Shown in pieces: positions 1 to 7,241 of a stretch of DNA of 64,000 nucleotides (position 1 is its first letter; the number at the start of each line of letters is the position of its first letter). A model generated the notes under the pieces. The model did not search any database. It was given only the letters and a program-made list of their open reading frames with translations, and was not told the origin of the DNA. Origin of the DNA: WS-7 sp036505295 (GTDB lineage: Bacteria; Eisenbacteria; RBG-16-71-46; SZUA-252); the NCBI GenBank assembly GCA_036505295.1, contig DASXTQ010000013.1, positions 9,728 through 73,727 of the forward strand, written 5' to 3'. The position numbers and the translations under genes were made by a program.

Positions 1-110
1 GTGCGGACGATTACATCTCGAAGCCGATCGTGAGCGCGGACGATTTGCTCCAGCGAATCGAAACGTTGATCTCCAAGAGGGGCCATGCCGTTCCACCTGC
101 TGATCGTTGA
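1..110 (+). CDS. Response regulator receiver domain, C-terminal end (5' truncated)
   Basis: A frame open at the left edge ends with TGA at 108-110 and gives about 35 residues beginning ADDYISKP. The Lys-Pro pair after an aromatic and a small residue is the conserved end of strand beta-5 in CheY-like receiver domains, and the following stretch reads as the last helix. No output domain follows, so anything besides the receiver lies outside the window. It overlaps the next gene by 26 bases, so the two are probably co-transcribed and may belong to one signalling pathway. Confidence 0.6.
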   Translation, partial: ADDYISKPIVSADDLLQRIETLISKRGHAVPPADR

Positions 111-783
111 CGACGAGGCGCACAGCCGGAAGCTCCTGAGGATGGTGCTCCGCCAGGGGGACTATGCGTTCATCGAGGCGGAGAGCGGGCAGGAGGCGCT
201 CGGGATCATGGAGCGCCAAAGGGTTGACCTCCTCGTGCTCGACCTCATGATGCCGCACCAGAACGGCTTCGACGTCATCCTCGCGATGAAGAAGAGCGAG
301 ACGCTCGCGAGGATTCCCTTCATCGTGGCGAGCGCGTCGACCGCCCAGGACGATATCCAGCGAAGCTTGGAGCTGGGGGCGATTGACTACTTCACGAAGC
401 CGCTATCCGAATGCGACATCCGGTTTCAGATCCCGCTCAAGGTGAGGAACGCGATCGCCCTGCACCAGGCTTCCGAGGAAAGGCTGCGGGTCGAGCGCAT
501 GAAGGCAGTCTCGGCCATGGCCGTGGCCTTGAATCATGAGATCAACAATCCGCTGCAAGTGATCCAGGGGAACGCCCAGCTTCTCAACGTTCACCCCGGA
601 CTGCCCCCCGACGCCCGGGACAAGGTGGCGCGGATCCGCGCGGCCACCGACACGGTCGCCGGCCTCACCCAGCGCATCGCGGCGCTCCGCGATATCGTCA
701 CCGTGGATTATCCCGCGGGGAACAAGAGCACCGTGCCGATGGTCAACTTCGAGGCTTCGGCCGAGGCCGGGAAGAAGTCCTAG
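85..783 (+). CDS. Receiver-DHp protein lacking a histidine-kinase ATPase domain
   Basis: This 232-residue protein starts with a CheY-like receiver domain (about 1-120): acidic pair D9-D10, phospho-acceptor D53 in LVLDLMMP, and K105 in FTKP. It continues with a HisKA-like dimerisation segment (about 135-200) carrying the H-box NHEINNPL with H151. A normal hybrid kinase would follow with a HATPase_c domain of about 110 residues. Here the protein ends after a short tail with no N, G1 or G2 box. It may be a phosphotransfer protein that dimerises through DHp, or a partner phosphorylated in trans (inference). The start overlaps the previous receiver gene. The next gene is on the opposite strand and ends one base after this stop codon. 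Confidence 0.75.
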   Translation: MPFHLLIVDDEAHSRKLLRMVLRQGDYAFIEAESGQEALGIMERQRVDLLVLDLMMPHQNGFDVILAMKKSETLARIPFIVASASTAQDDIQRSLELGAIDYFTKPLSECDIRFQIPLKVRNAIALHQASEERLRVERMKAVSAMAVALNHEINNPLQVIQGNAQLLNVHPGLPPDARDKVARIRAATDTVAGLTQRIAALRDIVTVDYPAGNKSTVPMVNFEASAEAGKKS

Positions 784-1422
784 CTACCCCAGTCCTACCA
801 TCGGGTAGATCCAGTCCAAAATCAGGAAGTTGAGGCGACCGATGAGGAGCGCCACGCGCCCCATTACGGTGAAGCCGAACGCGGCCCCGAAGGAGATCAT
901 GAGGAACCAGATGCCCAGGCGCGCGATGCGTCTCGTGACCGCGTCCTGCTCTTTGGAGAAGAAGAAGTAGATCAGCACGCTGAAGACGCCCAGCGAGAAG
1001 ATCAAGGAATAGAAGATCGTGTGCGAATCGAATCGCGTGAGAGGAACGATCGCCCTCGCGAGCTGCGGGAGCACTTCGCCGTGGATCCTACGCGTGAAAT
1101 CGAGCCCGATGTAGTACGCGACGTAGATCGAGAGCGCGTAGCGCGAGATCCACCCTATTTTGGGCACGTACCGCATGTAGAGAAGGACGCCGAGCAGCCC
1201 CGGAACCAAGAGGTCCCAATTCTGCGCGAAGTCGCGGTGCAGCGGTTGGATGAGGTTCGGCACGAGCGTCTGGTTCAGCGTAATCCCGATAAAGTAGCCG
1301 AGCGAGATGCCGGCGAAGAGGCTCTCCGCGAATCGGAAGAAGGGATTGTCCTTGTAGAGAAAGCTCATGCACGCGAGCGTGAGGAAGGCGGCGATCCACG
1401 TCTCCAGGCCGGGAAGTTGCAC
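784..1422 (-). CDS. Uncharacterised multi-pass membrane protein (last gene of a four-gene membrane cluster)
   Basis: This 212-residue protein has no family I can name. It is strongly hydrophobic, with about six predicted membrane helices: near 8-24, 35-52, 72-88, 95-112, 133-153 and 165-190. A short motif, YKDNPFFRFAE, follows the first helix. No catalytic motif is obvious. It is the last gene of a minus-strand run (4407 to 784) in which all four products have membrane segments, with gaps of 25, 1 and 4 bases between genes, so it is most likely co-transcribed with them. The ATG at 1422 is four bases after the stop of the upstream gene. It probably forms part of one membrane complex with its neighbours (inference). 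Confidence 0.65.
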   Translation of the reverse strand: MQLPGLETWIAAFLTLACMSFLYKDNPFFRFAESLFAGISLGYFIGITLNQTLVPNLIQPLHRDFAQNWDLLVPGLLGVLLYMRYVPKIGWISRYALSIYVAYYIGLDFTRRIHGEVLPQLARAIVPLTRFDSHTIFYSLIFSLGVFSVLIYFFFSKEQDAVTRRIARLGIWFLMISFGAAFGFTVMGRVALLIGRLNFLILDWIYPMVGLG

Positions 1423-1426
1423 GACG

Positions 1427-2308
1427 CTAGGCCCCCTTCTTCTGCGCGGCGCGGCGGCTCATGATGTACGCGACGTTCCCGACCAGGATGAACAGGATGA
1501 TGACCGCGTGGATCACGGTCTGCCCGTCCATCCCCTTGGTCGCGGTGAACCCACGGGTGCTTTGGTAGAAGTGCGCCATGTCCGGGTAGCGCGCCGCGAG
1601 CAGCTTCTCGTACTCGGCCGCTCCCTTCATACCCCCGAGCATGCCCACGAGCTGACCCGCGTTCAGGTAGGCGTAGTACTTCGGCGCAGCCACCGCGGTG
1701 GGTCCGATGATGATCGGGGTTCCGATTTGGGAGTGGACCTGGGTGATCCAATACTCCCCGATCACGCCCGTCGCGACGGAGCAGACGAGCTGGACCTGCC
1801 GGATGCTGCGGAGTCCTTTCATGATGGGAAGCTGCGCGAGCGGCGTTCCCCTCACGTCCGCCGGGAACGCTTCCGCAATGTCCTCGCCCAAGCGCCGCAT
1901 GACCGCCGCCGCCCCGTCCTTGTAGCCCAAGTTCACGTAGTCCTCGCCGTAGCGGAGGTTGGGATACTCGGCGGTCACCTTCGCGAGCGAGTTGGTCGCA
2001 AGACCCAGGCCCCCCAGCGGATAGAACGCACATACGATCACGCGGATTTTCTTCGCGAAGCATTGGCGCAGGAACGCTTCGGCCATGGGATCGTTCTCGG
2101 GGGCGGAGGACGGACCGTAATCGAAGGAGATCCAGACGTAGTTCCCCGGCTTCAGCGATTCGATGTAGTCGAAGGCCGCGCGGGTCGAGCCCGTTGTCGT
2201 GACAGGGAGCCCGATCGGCATGACGATCGGGGTGCCGACACAGAGCAGCACGAGCAGGAAGATCCATCGCCGGTCGAGGCTCAGGAGCTTGTCGAGCATC
2301 CCCGCCAC
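1427..2308 (-). CDS. Uncharacterised bitopic membrane-anchored protein with a large soluble domain
   Basis: This 293-residue protein has an N-terminal membrane helix (about 15-35), a soluble domain of about 215 residues, and a C-terminal helix (about 265-283) followed by a basic tail (RRAAQKKGA). Both ends therefore appear to be anchored and the middle exposed on one face. The soluble part has a regular alternation of strands and helices, with segments such as YVWISFDYGPSS, RVIVCAFYPLGG and GTPIIIGPTAVAAP, which looks like a Rossmann-type or periplasmic-binding fold. I cannot assign a ligand. It lies one base from the upstream membrane gene and four from the downstream one, so it is part of the same operon. 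Confidence 0.6.
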   Translation of the reverse strand: MAGMLDKLLSLDRRWIFLLVLLCVGTPIVMPIGLPVTTTGSTRAAFDYIESLKPGNYVWISFDYGPSSAPENDPMAEAFLRQCFAKKIRVIVCAFYPLGGLGLATNSLAKVTAEYPNLRYGEDYVNLGYKDGAAAVMRRLGEDIAEAFPADVRGTPLAQLPIMKGLRSIRQVQLVCSVATGVIGEYWITQVHSQIGTPIIIGPTAVAAPKYYAYLNAGQLVGMLGGMKGAAEYEKLLAARYPDMAHFYQSTRGFTATKGMDGQTVIHAVIILFILVGNVAYIMSRRAAQKKGA

Positions 2309-2309
2309 G

Positions 2310-3110
2310 TTATTCCCCTCTCCCCAACCCGAGGTAGCCGCGCTCGATCCCCAGGATGACCCGGATCGCCATCGAGGCCGCGCCGAGCGCCGCGCCGATG
2401 ATGATCCCGGACTGGGCGGCTCCGTTCGGCGTGTCCATGATCCACTCCGTCAGCTTCCCGAGCGCCTGACTGGCACCCGCGGCCGCCGGCTGCAGCGGCG
2501 GGAACGGCGCCGCCAGGAACTCGAGCAGGGGGACGCGCCCCGCCATGACGAGCCCGCCCGCGAGGAGAAGTATCGTCGCCTCGGTGTTCCTGGCCCGGAA
2601 CGCCCGAAACGCGGCGGACGCCATGAAGAACGCGAGAAGGGCGAAGATTGTGGACTGGAGCGGCTGAAAGAATTGATCCTGGATCCATTTGAAGGGCGTC
2701 GCCGTTCCGTCCGGCAGGAGGGTGATCCCCTTGCGTGAGATCGCGCCGTAGACCCCCGCTCCCCCCGTGACGAAAAGTCCAGCCAGGAGGACGATGGAAA
2801 AGGGCCATCCTGATTCGCGCCGCACGATCTTTCGGGTGCTGTTCTGCAGGACATTCACCACCCCGAGCAGAATCGCGAAGGCGTAGACGATGATGAGCCA
2901 CTGGTCGAGCCGCGGGCTCATCCCGGTCGGGCCGGAGAGGAATTTCTTCGGAACGTAGAGCGAGATGATCGGGATCGTACCGGCGAAGAAGGCCACGAAG
3001 AGCGGGATCCGGGCTCTGAGCCCGGGGGAGTTGATCCCGAGCGCGATCCCAACGACCGGAATGATCGCGAAGAGGAAGACGAGAGCCAACCGGCCGAATT
3101 CGAGATTCAT
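2310..3110 (-). CDS. Uncharacterised multi-pass membrane protein
   Basis: The product has 266 residues with about six hydrophobic segments (near 8-26, 36-54, 72-88, 105-125, 158-172 and 180-195) and a glycine/alanine-rich stretch near 235-255. I recognise no family. A loop between the fourth and fifth helices, around TPFKWIQDQFFQPLQ, is amphipathic. It sits 25 bases after the stop of the fibronectin-like gene and one base before the next gene, in the middle of the cluster. Transport or scaffolding for the two neighbouring proteins with soluble domains is possible, but this rests on topology only. Confidence 0.6.
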   Translation of the reverse strand: MNLEFGRLALVFLFAIIPVVGIALGINSPGLRARIPLFVAFFAGTIPIISLYVPKKFLSGPTGMSPRLDQWLIIVYAFAILLGVVNVLQNSTRKIVRRESGWPFSIVLLAGLFVTGGAGVYGAISRKGITLLPDGTATPFKWIQDQFFQPLQSTIFALLAFFMASAAFRAFRARNTEATILLLAGGLVMAGRVPLLEFLAAPFPPLQPAAAGASQALGKLTEWIMDTPNGAAQSGIIIGAALGAASMAIRVILGIERGYLGLGRGE

Positions 3111-3135
3111 GGTGTCTCCGCGCCGGGGGCGGCGG

Positions 3136-4407
3136 TCATTGTGTCTTGAACAAACCCGCGAACCAGGTCGCGCCCAGGCTCGCCGCGATTATCCCTACGA
3201 TCCCGAGCAGAATGACGATCGCCTTCGCGATGTCCTGCGCGCGCATCGACCCCAGGAGAACGGGCTCGCGCGACAAGTAGGCGCTCGCCGCGTAGAGCTC
3301 CTCGCCGATCAAGGTGTAATCGCACGTCGCGATGAAGAACGGGAGCTGGGTCGGGTCCGCCTGGCCCGCGATCTGGATGGCCCCGGTCGACTGCCCCGTC
3401 TCCGCCAGGATCAGCGACTCCGCGAAGAAATAACCGACGAGAAAAATCGCCGCCGGCTTCTCACGGATCATCCTCGCCGAGACGGCCGCCGTGTACGCGA
3501 ACTGATCGTAGGTCACGTAGTTCACCATCTCCTCGCGGTAGAGATCCGGCCTTCCCTCCGCGAGATACGCCCCGCGAACGGCCTCGCGCGCCGAGGCGAA
3601 GGTGAGCGGATCCTTGTTCGGAACGTCGAGGTCGGTCCCGTACCGCGCCGTGGCGCGCGCCACGTGTCCGAGGATCGCGATCGAGGCGATCGTCTGGATC
3701 TCGTCCATGCTCTGGCTCCCGGGCACGTAGAGCACCTTCTTGCCGATCTCGGTGGCGCGACCGATCGCCTCGTCCACGGCGTTCAAGCCCGCGATCCGCC
3801 GGATGAAGATCTTCTTCCCGGATTGGGCGGCGGCGATCGATGCCAGCAGGATCACCAAGAAGAGGACCGATGCGATGAAGGAGTTGGTCTTCTCGGCCCG
3901 GAACCAGTTGTCGTGCGAGGCGACTGGGTCGCTGACGAGCGGCGGGCCGGCTGGGGGACCCGTGGCCACGGTCCCGGAAGCCGCCGAGGTCCCTCCCGCC
4001 GCCGGAGCGGCGCTCGAGGTATCGGCCGCCGAGACCGTGCGGATCTCGTAGCGGTAGACGGTGCCGTCCTTCGCCGTGGTATCGACGTAGCGCATAGCAC
4101 CCGGCTGCGCCACCGTGATCTCCGTCCAGTCATACGCGGGCGGCACGGCGCGGCGGATCTGAAGTCCTGCGTTCTTATCGAGGCCGGGCGGATCCTTCCA
4201 GGTGAGAAGGACCGCGTTCCCGGAATCACCCGGACGATCCCTGGCGGCGAAATCGGTCGGCGCCGGGAGGTCCGCGGGAGCGGCGGGGGAACCCTCGGGC
4301 GCGATCGCGAGGGCGGTGTGGGAAAAGACGGCGAGAAGCGCCGCGATGAGCGGCGCTGCGAAGGATGGGAGGCGTGCGAACGTGCGGCTCAGGACGCCGG
4401 TTCTCAT
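3136..4407 (-). CDS. Membrane protein with signal peptide, fibronectin-III-like domain and conserved C-terminal domain of unknown function
   Basis: The 423 residues divide into a signal peptide (about 1-35, ending TALAIAP), a beta-rich fibronectin-III-like domain (about 45-125, with LLTWKDPP and a YRYEIRTVS strand), an Ala/Gly/Pro linker, a membrane helix (about 178-196), a well-structured domain (about 200-380, including DAIGR-like and VLYVPGSQSMDE segments) and a C-terminal helix (about 395-418). The second domain may correspond to one of the numbered DUF families, but I cannot confirm which. As first gene of the membrane cluster it has its own promoter 7 bases upstream of the ATG, so its mRNA is probably leaderless. 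The fibronectin domain probably faces the periplasm or outside, and the C-terminal domain the cytoplasm (inference). Confidence 0.65.
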   Translation of the reverse strand: MRTGVLSRTFARLPSFAAPLIAALLAVFSHTALAIAPEGSPAAPADLPAPTDFAARDRPGDSGNAVLLTWKDPPGLDKNAGLQIRRAVPPAYDWTEITVAQPGAMRYVDTTAKDGTVYRYEIRTVSAADTSSAAPAAGGTSAASGTVATGPPAGPPLVSDPVASHDNWFRAEKTNSFIASVLFLVILLASIAAAQSGKKIFIRRIAGLNAVDEAIGRATEIGKKVLYVPGSQSMDEIQTIASIAILGHVARATARYGTDLDVPNKDPLTFASAREAVRGAYLAEGRPDLYREEMVNYVTYDQFAYTAAVSARMIREKPAAIFLVGYFFAESLILAETGQSTGAIQIAGQADPTQLPFFIATCDYTLIGEELYAASAYLSREPVLLGSMRAQDIAKAIVILLGIVGIIAASLGATWFAGLFKTQ

Positions 4408-4414
4408 CGGCGCG

Positions 4415-4444
4415 AGACTAGGAGACGTTGGCGGAGGGTGTCAA
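4415..4444 (-). promoter_or_regulatory. Sigma70-type promoter for the four-gene membrane cluster, leaderless layout
   Basis: On the minus strand a perfect -35 TTGACA (4444-4439) is followed after 18 bases by TAGTCT (4420-4415). The ATG at 4407 begins only 7 bases beyond the -10, so transcription would start at or next to the start codon. There is no Shine-Dalgarno sequence before this ATG. The first three bases of the -10 are also the TAG stop codon of the upstream methyltransferase gene. Confidence 0.6.
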
Positions 4445-5440
4445 CACGGGTTTTCGCCCCCGAAGCCGCATGATCGGCCAGACGTAGACGGAAAGAGGGG
4501 GCACGAGGGAGCAGAAAAAGCGGAGAACGTCCTTCACCCACTGGCGCGGATTGTTCTCGATCCTTCTCGAGAAGAAAGCCGGGAGGAGCTCCGGCTTGAG
4601 CCCCGCGTCCCGGAACTTCCGCATGAGCCAATAGGGGTTCAGCTCCCGCTCGGGATACTGGCCGTCGATCGGGTCTCGGTAGAGAAAGGCGGGACGCGCG
4701 GGGACGCGACGCGACGCTTGGTACTCCTGGACCGCGCTCAGAATCTCCTTCCCCACCAGCCCCCGCGTCAGCCGCGCCGTTTCGAGCAGCTCGTTTCCGG
4801 TGATTTGCGGGAAGTGCTCCCCGATGAACGCGAGGCGGGCGGCGAAGTAGGGGCCCCGCGGCTCCCGTTCCATCTGGCGCCAGCCCCTCCTGCGCCGGGG
4901 CCGCGCGGGAAGAAACAGAGAGTTGTTCTCGTCGCTCAAGAAGAAGATGCCCCCGGGCCGGAGCAAGCGGTGCGCCTCGGCGAGAAACCCCTCCAGGTCG
5001 CGCACGTGAGAGATGACGCAGTTCGCCATCACGCCGTCGAAGCTCGCCGAAGGGAATTGCATCGAGATGCCATCGCCATACTTCGACTCGAAGTTCGTCA
5101 TCGGTGGATCCATGCGTTCGGCGAGGTAGCGCCCCACTTCGACCATGTCGCGATCGATCTCGGTCGCCACGACGCGGCGCGCCCCGTACATCGCCACGAG
5201 AAGCGCTTCCAGGCCGAACCCGGCGCCCAGGTCGAGAACGTCTTTGCCCTCCGCCTCGAGGTAGCGGTACATATCGCGCGCCTTCTGGAAGATATGCTCG
5301 ATTCGGGGGGGATTCCGGATGATCCGGAGGTACGTGTAGTACGTGAGGAAGTATTCGGGAAACTGCGCGCGAATCCCGGCGTCGCTCTGCATGAGAATCG
5401 CCCGCAGAGAAGCGAGACGGCGCTCGACCAGAGACGCCAC
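4418..5440 (-). CDS. Class I SAM-dependent methyltransferase
   Basis: This 340-residue protein has a Rossmann-type methyltransferase core. Motif I is VLDLGAGFG (about 68-76), the acidic SAM-binding residue is in VVATEIDRDM, and the later motif is GVMANCVISHVRDLEGF with RLLRPGGIFF. A C-terminal region of about 130 residues, rich in aromatic and basic residues, is probably for substrate recognition. The frame is open far upstream, but the GTG at 5440 is chosen because the upstream regulator ends at 5458 and GGGACGGACG lies before this GTG. It follows the sigma54 activator by 17 bases and probably shares its transcript. The acceptor is unknown; nearby genes suggest a sugar, lipid or small metabolite. 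Confidence 0.7.
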   Translation of the reverse strand: MASLVERRLASLRAILMQSDAGIRAQFPEYFLTYYTYLRIIRNPPRIEHIFQKARDMYRYLEAEGKDVLDLGAGFGLEALLVAMYGARRVVATEIDRDMVEVGRYLAERMDPPMTNFESKYGDGISMQFPSASFDGVMANCVISHVRDLEGFLAEAHRLLRPGGIFFLSDENNSLFLPARPRRRRGWRQMEREPRGPYFAARLAFIGEHFPQITGNELLETARLTRGLVGKEILSAVQEYQASRRVPARPAFLYRDPIDGQYPERELNPYWLMRKFRDAGLKPELLPAFFSRRIENNPRQWVKDVLRFFCSLVPPLSVYVWPIMRLRGRKPVLTPSANVS

Positions 5441-5457
5441 TAGGCTTCGTCCGTCCC

Positions 5458-7140
5458 TTACCCGGCCGGTTCGTTCAAGACGCGCGAACGGCGGATGCCG
5501 TGCGAGTTCATCCGATTGTGAAGGTGTTGCCGGCTCACGCCGAGCGCGCGCGCGGCCCGGGATACGTTCTGGTCGCATTGGCGAAGCGCCTCGCGGATCG
5601 TATCCGCTTCCACCGCGTCCAGCGTCTCGCGCAGGGTGTGCTGTCCGTCCCACCTCCGCGTCACCGGGGCGCCGAGCCCGAAGAGCGACGGCTCGAGCGC
5701 CGCACCCTCGTCGGCGAGCGCCACGGCGCGCGCCATGGCGTTCTCCAGCTCTCGAACGTTCCCCGGCCAGGGGTGCCGGAGCAACAGCTCCCGCGCCTCG
5801 GCCGTGAGTCCGCGGAGCTTGCGGTGCTGCTGCTTCGCGAACTGGTCGAGGAAATGCTGCGCCAGAAGGAGCACGTCCTCACCCCGCTCCCGGAGAGGCG
5901 GGACCTCGATCGGCACGACGTTCAGCCTGTAAAAAAGGTCCTGTCGGAAGCGTCCCCCCTCGACCTCTCCTTTCAAGTCGCGGTTGGTTGCGGTCACCAG
6001 GCGAACGTCCACCTTGCGGGAGACGGTATCGCCGACGCGGCGGATGTGGCCGTCTTGAAGGACGCGAAGGAGCTTTACCTGTAGGGAAGCGGGCATCTCG
6101 CCGACCTCGTCGAGAAAAATCGTGCCGCCGTCGGCGGCTTCGAAGAGACCGATCCGATCCTCGCCCGCGCCGGTGAAGGCGCCCTTCTTGTAGCCGAAGA
6201 GCTCGCTCTCGAGGAGATTCTCGGGAAGGGCGCCGCAGTTTACCGCGACGAAGTTCTTGTCGCGGCGCGGCCCATTCATGTGGATCGCCCGCGCGATCAG
6301 CTCCTTTCCGGTGCCGGTCTCACCCTGCACCAGCACGGACACCTGAGTCGGGATGACCTTCTCCAAGAGCTCGATGACCCGAAGCATCTTGGGGCTTCGG
6401 CCGACGAGAAGGCCGTAGCGGAAATCCTCCTTGAGGGCGCGGCGAAGATTTTGATTCTCGATCTCGAGGCGGCTCTTCGAATCCTTGAGAGCCTCGTGCA
6501 TCCGCGCGTTCTCGAGGGCGACGGAGCAGAGCGCCCCGAATCCCTCGAGGAGCGTGATGCTGTCGGGCGTGAACTCGTGGGTGATGGAATGGGAATCGAT
6601 ATAGAGCACGCCGAGGACGCGCCCGGAATTCAGGATCGGAAGTGCCACCACGGTGCGGAGGGAGAGCTCACGGACGCTCTTTCGATCCTGAAACAGCGAC
6701 GACCCCACCGCGTCGGGAACCCAGACCGTCTCGCGCCGGTGGGCCGCTTCTTCCGCGATCCCCCACGAGATATTGAACTCATCGGAAGGAAGGGTGCTCT
6801 CGTCTTTGTTTCGCGCGACTTCGAAGTGGAGCTTTCCGTCGTCGTGCATGAGCATCAGGAATCCGCGATCGGCGTCCGCGACCTGGATCACGGCGTCGAC
6901 GACGCGGATCAGAAGCTCATTGAGATCGAGGGTGCCCGTGACCGAACGCGCCGCTTGCAACACGTGCGTGATGCGGTCGAGGTCGGATACGACACGTGAC
7001 CGTGATGGAGACCTTGGTTCGGCGAGAAGTTCGCGTTCCCACTGCGTCAAGCCCCTGCTGAGTCTCTCAAGAGGGTCGATCTCGGGCATTTCGGACGCGC
7101 TGGGATCCCTCGGCTGTGACGGATCTGGACGCTGCGTCAT
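5458..7140 (-). CDS. Sigma54-dependent transcriptional activator with N-terminal GAF domain (NtrC/NorR type)
   Basis: This 560-residue protein has a GAF sensor domain (about 55-215), an AAA+ domain (about 245-475) and a Fis-type helix-turn-helix at the C-terminus (about 515-550). In the AAA+ domain, Walker A is GETGTGKE (273-280), the sigma54-contacting loop is an intact GAFTGA (320-325), Walker B is GGTIFLDEVGEM, and RLNVVPIEVPPLRER is also present. It should therefore bind distant enhancers and remodel sigma54 RNA polymerase. GAF replaces the usual receiver domain, so the signal is probably a small molecule or a partner protein. The ATG at 7140 is preferred over one at 7176 because AAAGGGTGG lies about 8 bases before it and the promoter sits just upstream. 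Confidence 0.9.
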   Translation of the reverse strand: MTQRPDPSQPRDPSASEMPEIDPLERLSRGLTQWERELLAEPRSPSRSRVVSDLDRITHVLQAARSVTGTLDLNELLIRVVDAVIQVADADRGFLMLMHDDGKLHFEVARNKDESTLPSDEFNISWGIAEEAAHRRETVWVPDAVGSSLFQDRKSVRELSLRTVVALPILNSGRVLGVLYIDSHSITHEFTPDSITLLEGFGALCSVALENARMHEALKDSKSRLEIENQNLRRALKEDFRYGLLVGRSPKMLRVIELLEKVIPTQVSVLVQGETGTGKELIARAIHMNGPRRDKNFVAVNCGALPENLLESELFGYKKGAFTGAGEDRIGLFEAADGGTIFLDEVGEMPASLQVKLLRVLQDGHIRRVGDTVSRKVDVRLVTATNRDLKGEVEGGRFRQDLFYRLNVVPIEVPPLRERGEDVLLLAQHFLDQFAKQQHRKLRGLTAEARELLLRHPWPGNVRELENAMARAVALADEGAALEPSLFGLGAPVTRRWDGQHTLRETLDAVEADTIREALRQCDQNVSRAARALGVSRQHLHNRMNSHGIRRSRVLNEPAG

Positions 7141-7160
7141 GGTTCTACCCACCCTTTGGT

Positions 7161-7176
7161 TTGACCGGCAGGTCAA
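7161..7176. promoter_or_regulatory. Inverted repeat in the leader of the sigma54 activator gene (possible operator)
   Basis: TTGACC and GGTCAA flank a four-base centre (GGCA on the plus strand), giving a perfect 6+6 palindrome. It lies downstream of the predicted transcription start and about 20 bases upstream of the ATG. A regulator bound here would block transcription; autoregulation by the activator is one possibility. The repeat is short, so a chance origin cannot be excluded. Confidence 0.35.
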
Positions 7177-7204
7177 GGTTGCGCCCTACACCTTGCGCCA
7201 CTTC

Positions 7205-7234
7205 AGGATACAAGTGTAAAAGCGCTTTGTCAAG
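7205..7234 (-). promoter_or_regulatory. Sigma70-type promoter of the sigma54 activator gene
   Basis: On the minus strand TTGACA (7234-7229) is separated by exactly 17 bases from TATCCT (7210-7205). Transcription would start near 7198, leaving a leader of about 60 bases with a normal Shine-Dalgarno sequence. The same -10 hexamer occurs in the pyrR promoter at 45003-45008. Confidence 0.7.
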
Positions 7235-7241
7235 TGACGAA

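Noticed and set aside
2965..4473. A 502-codon open frame on the plus strand, antisense to the fibronectin-like membrane gene
   Set aside because: It is Arg/Gly/Asp-rich with no domain or start signal, as expected for frames antisense to a GC-rich gene.
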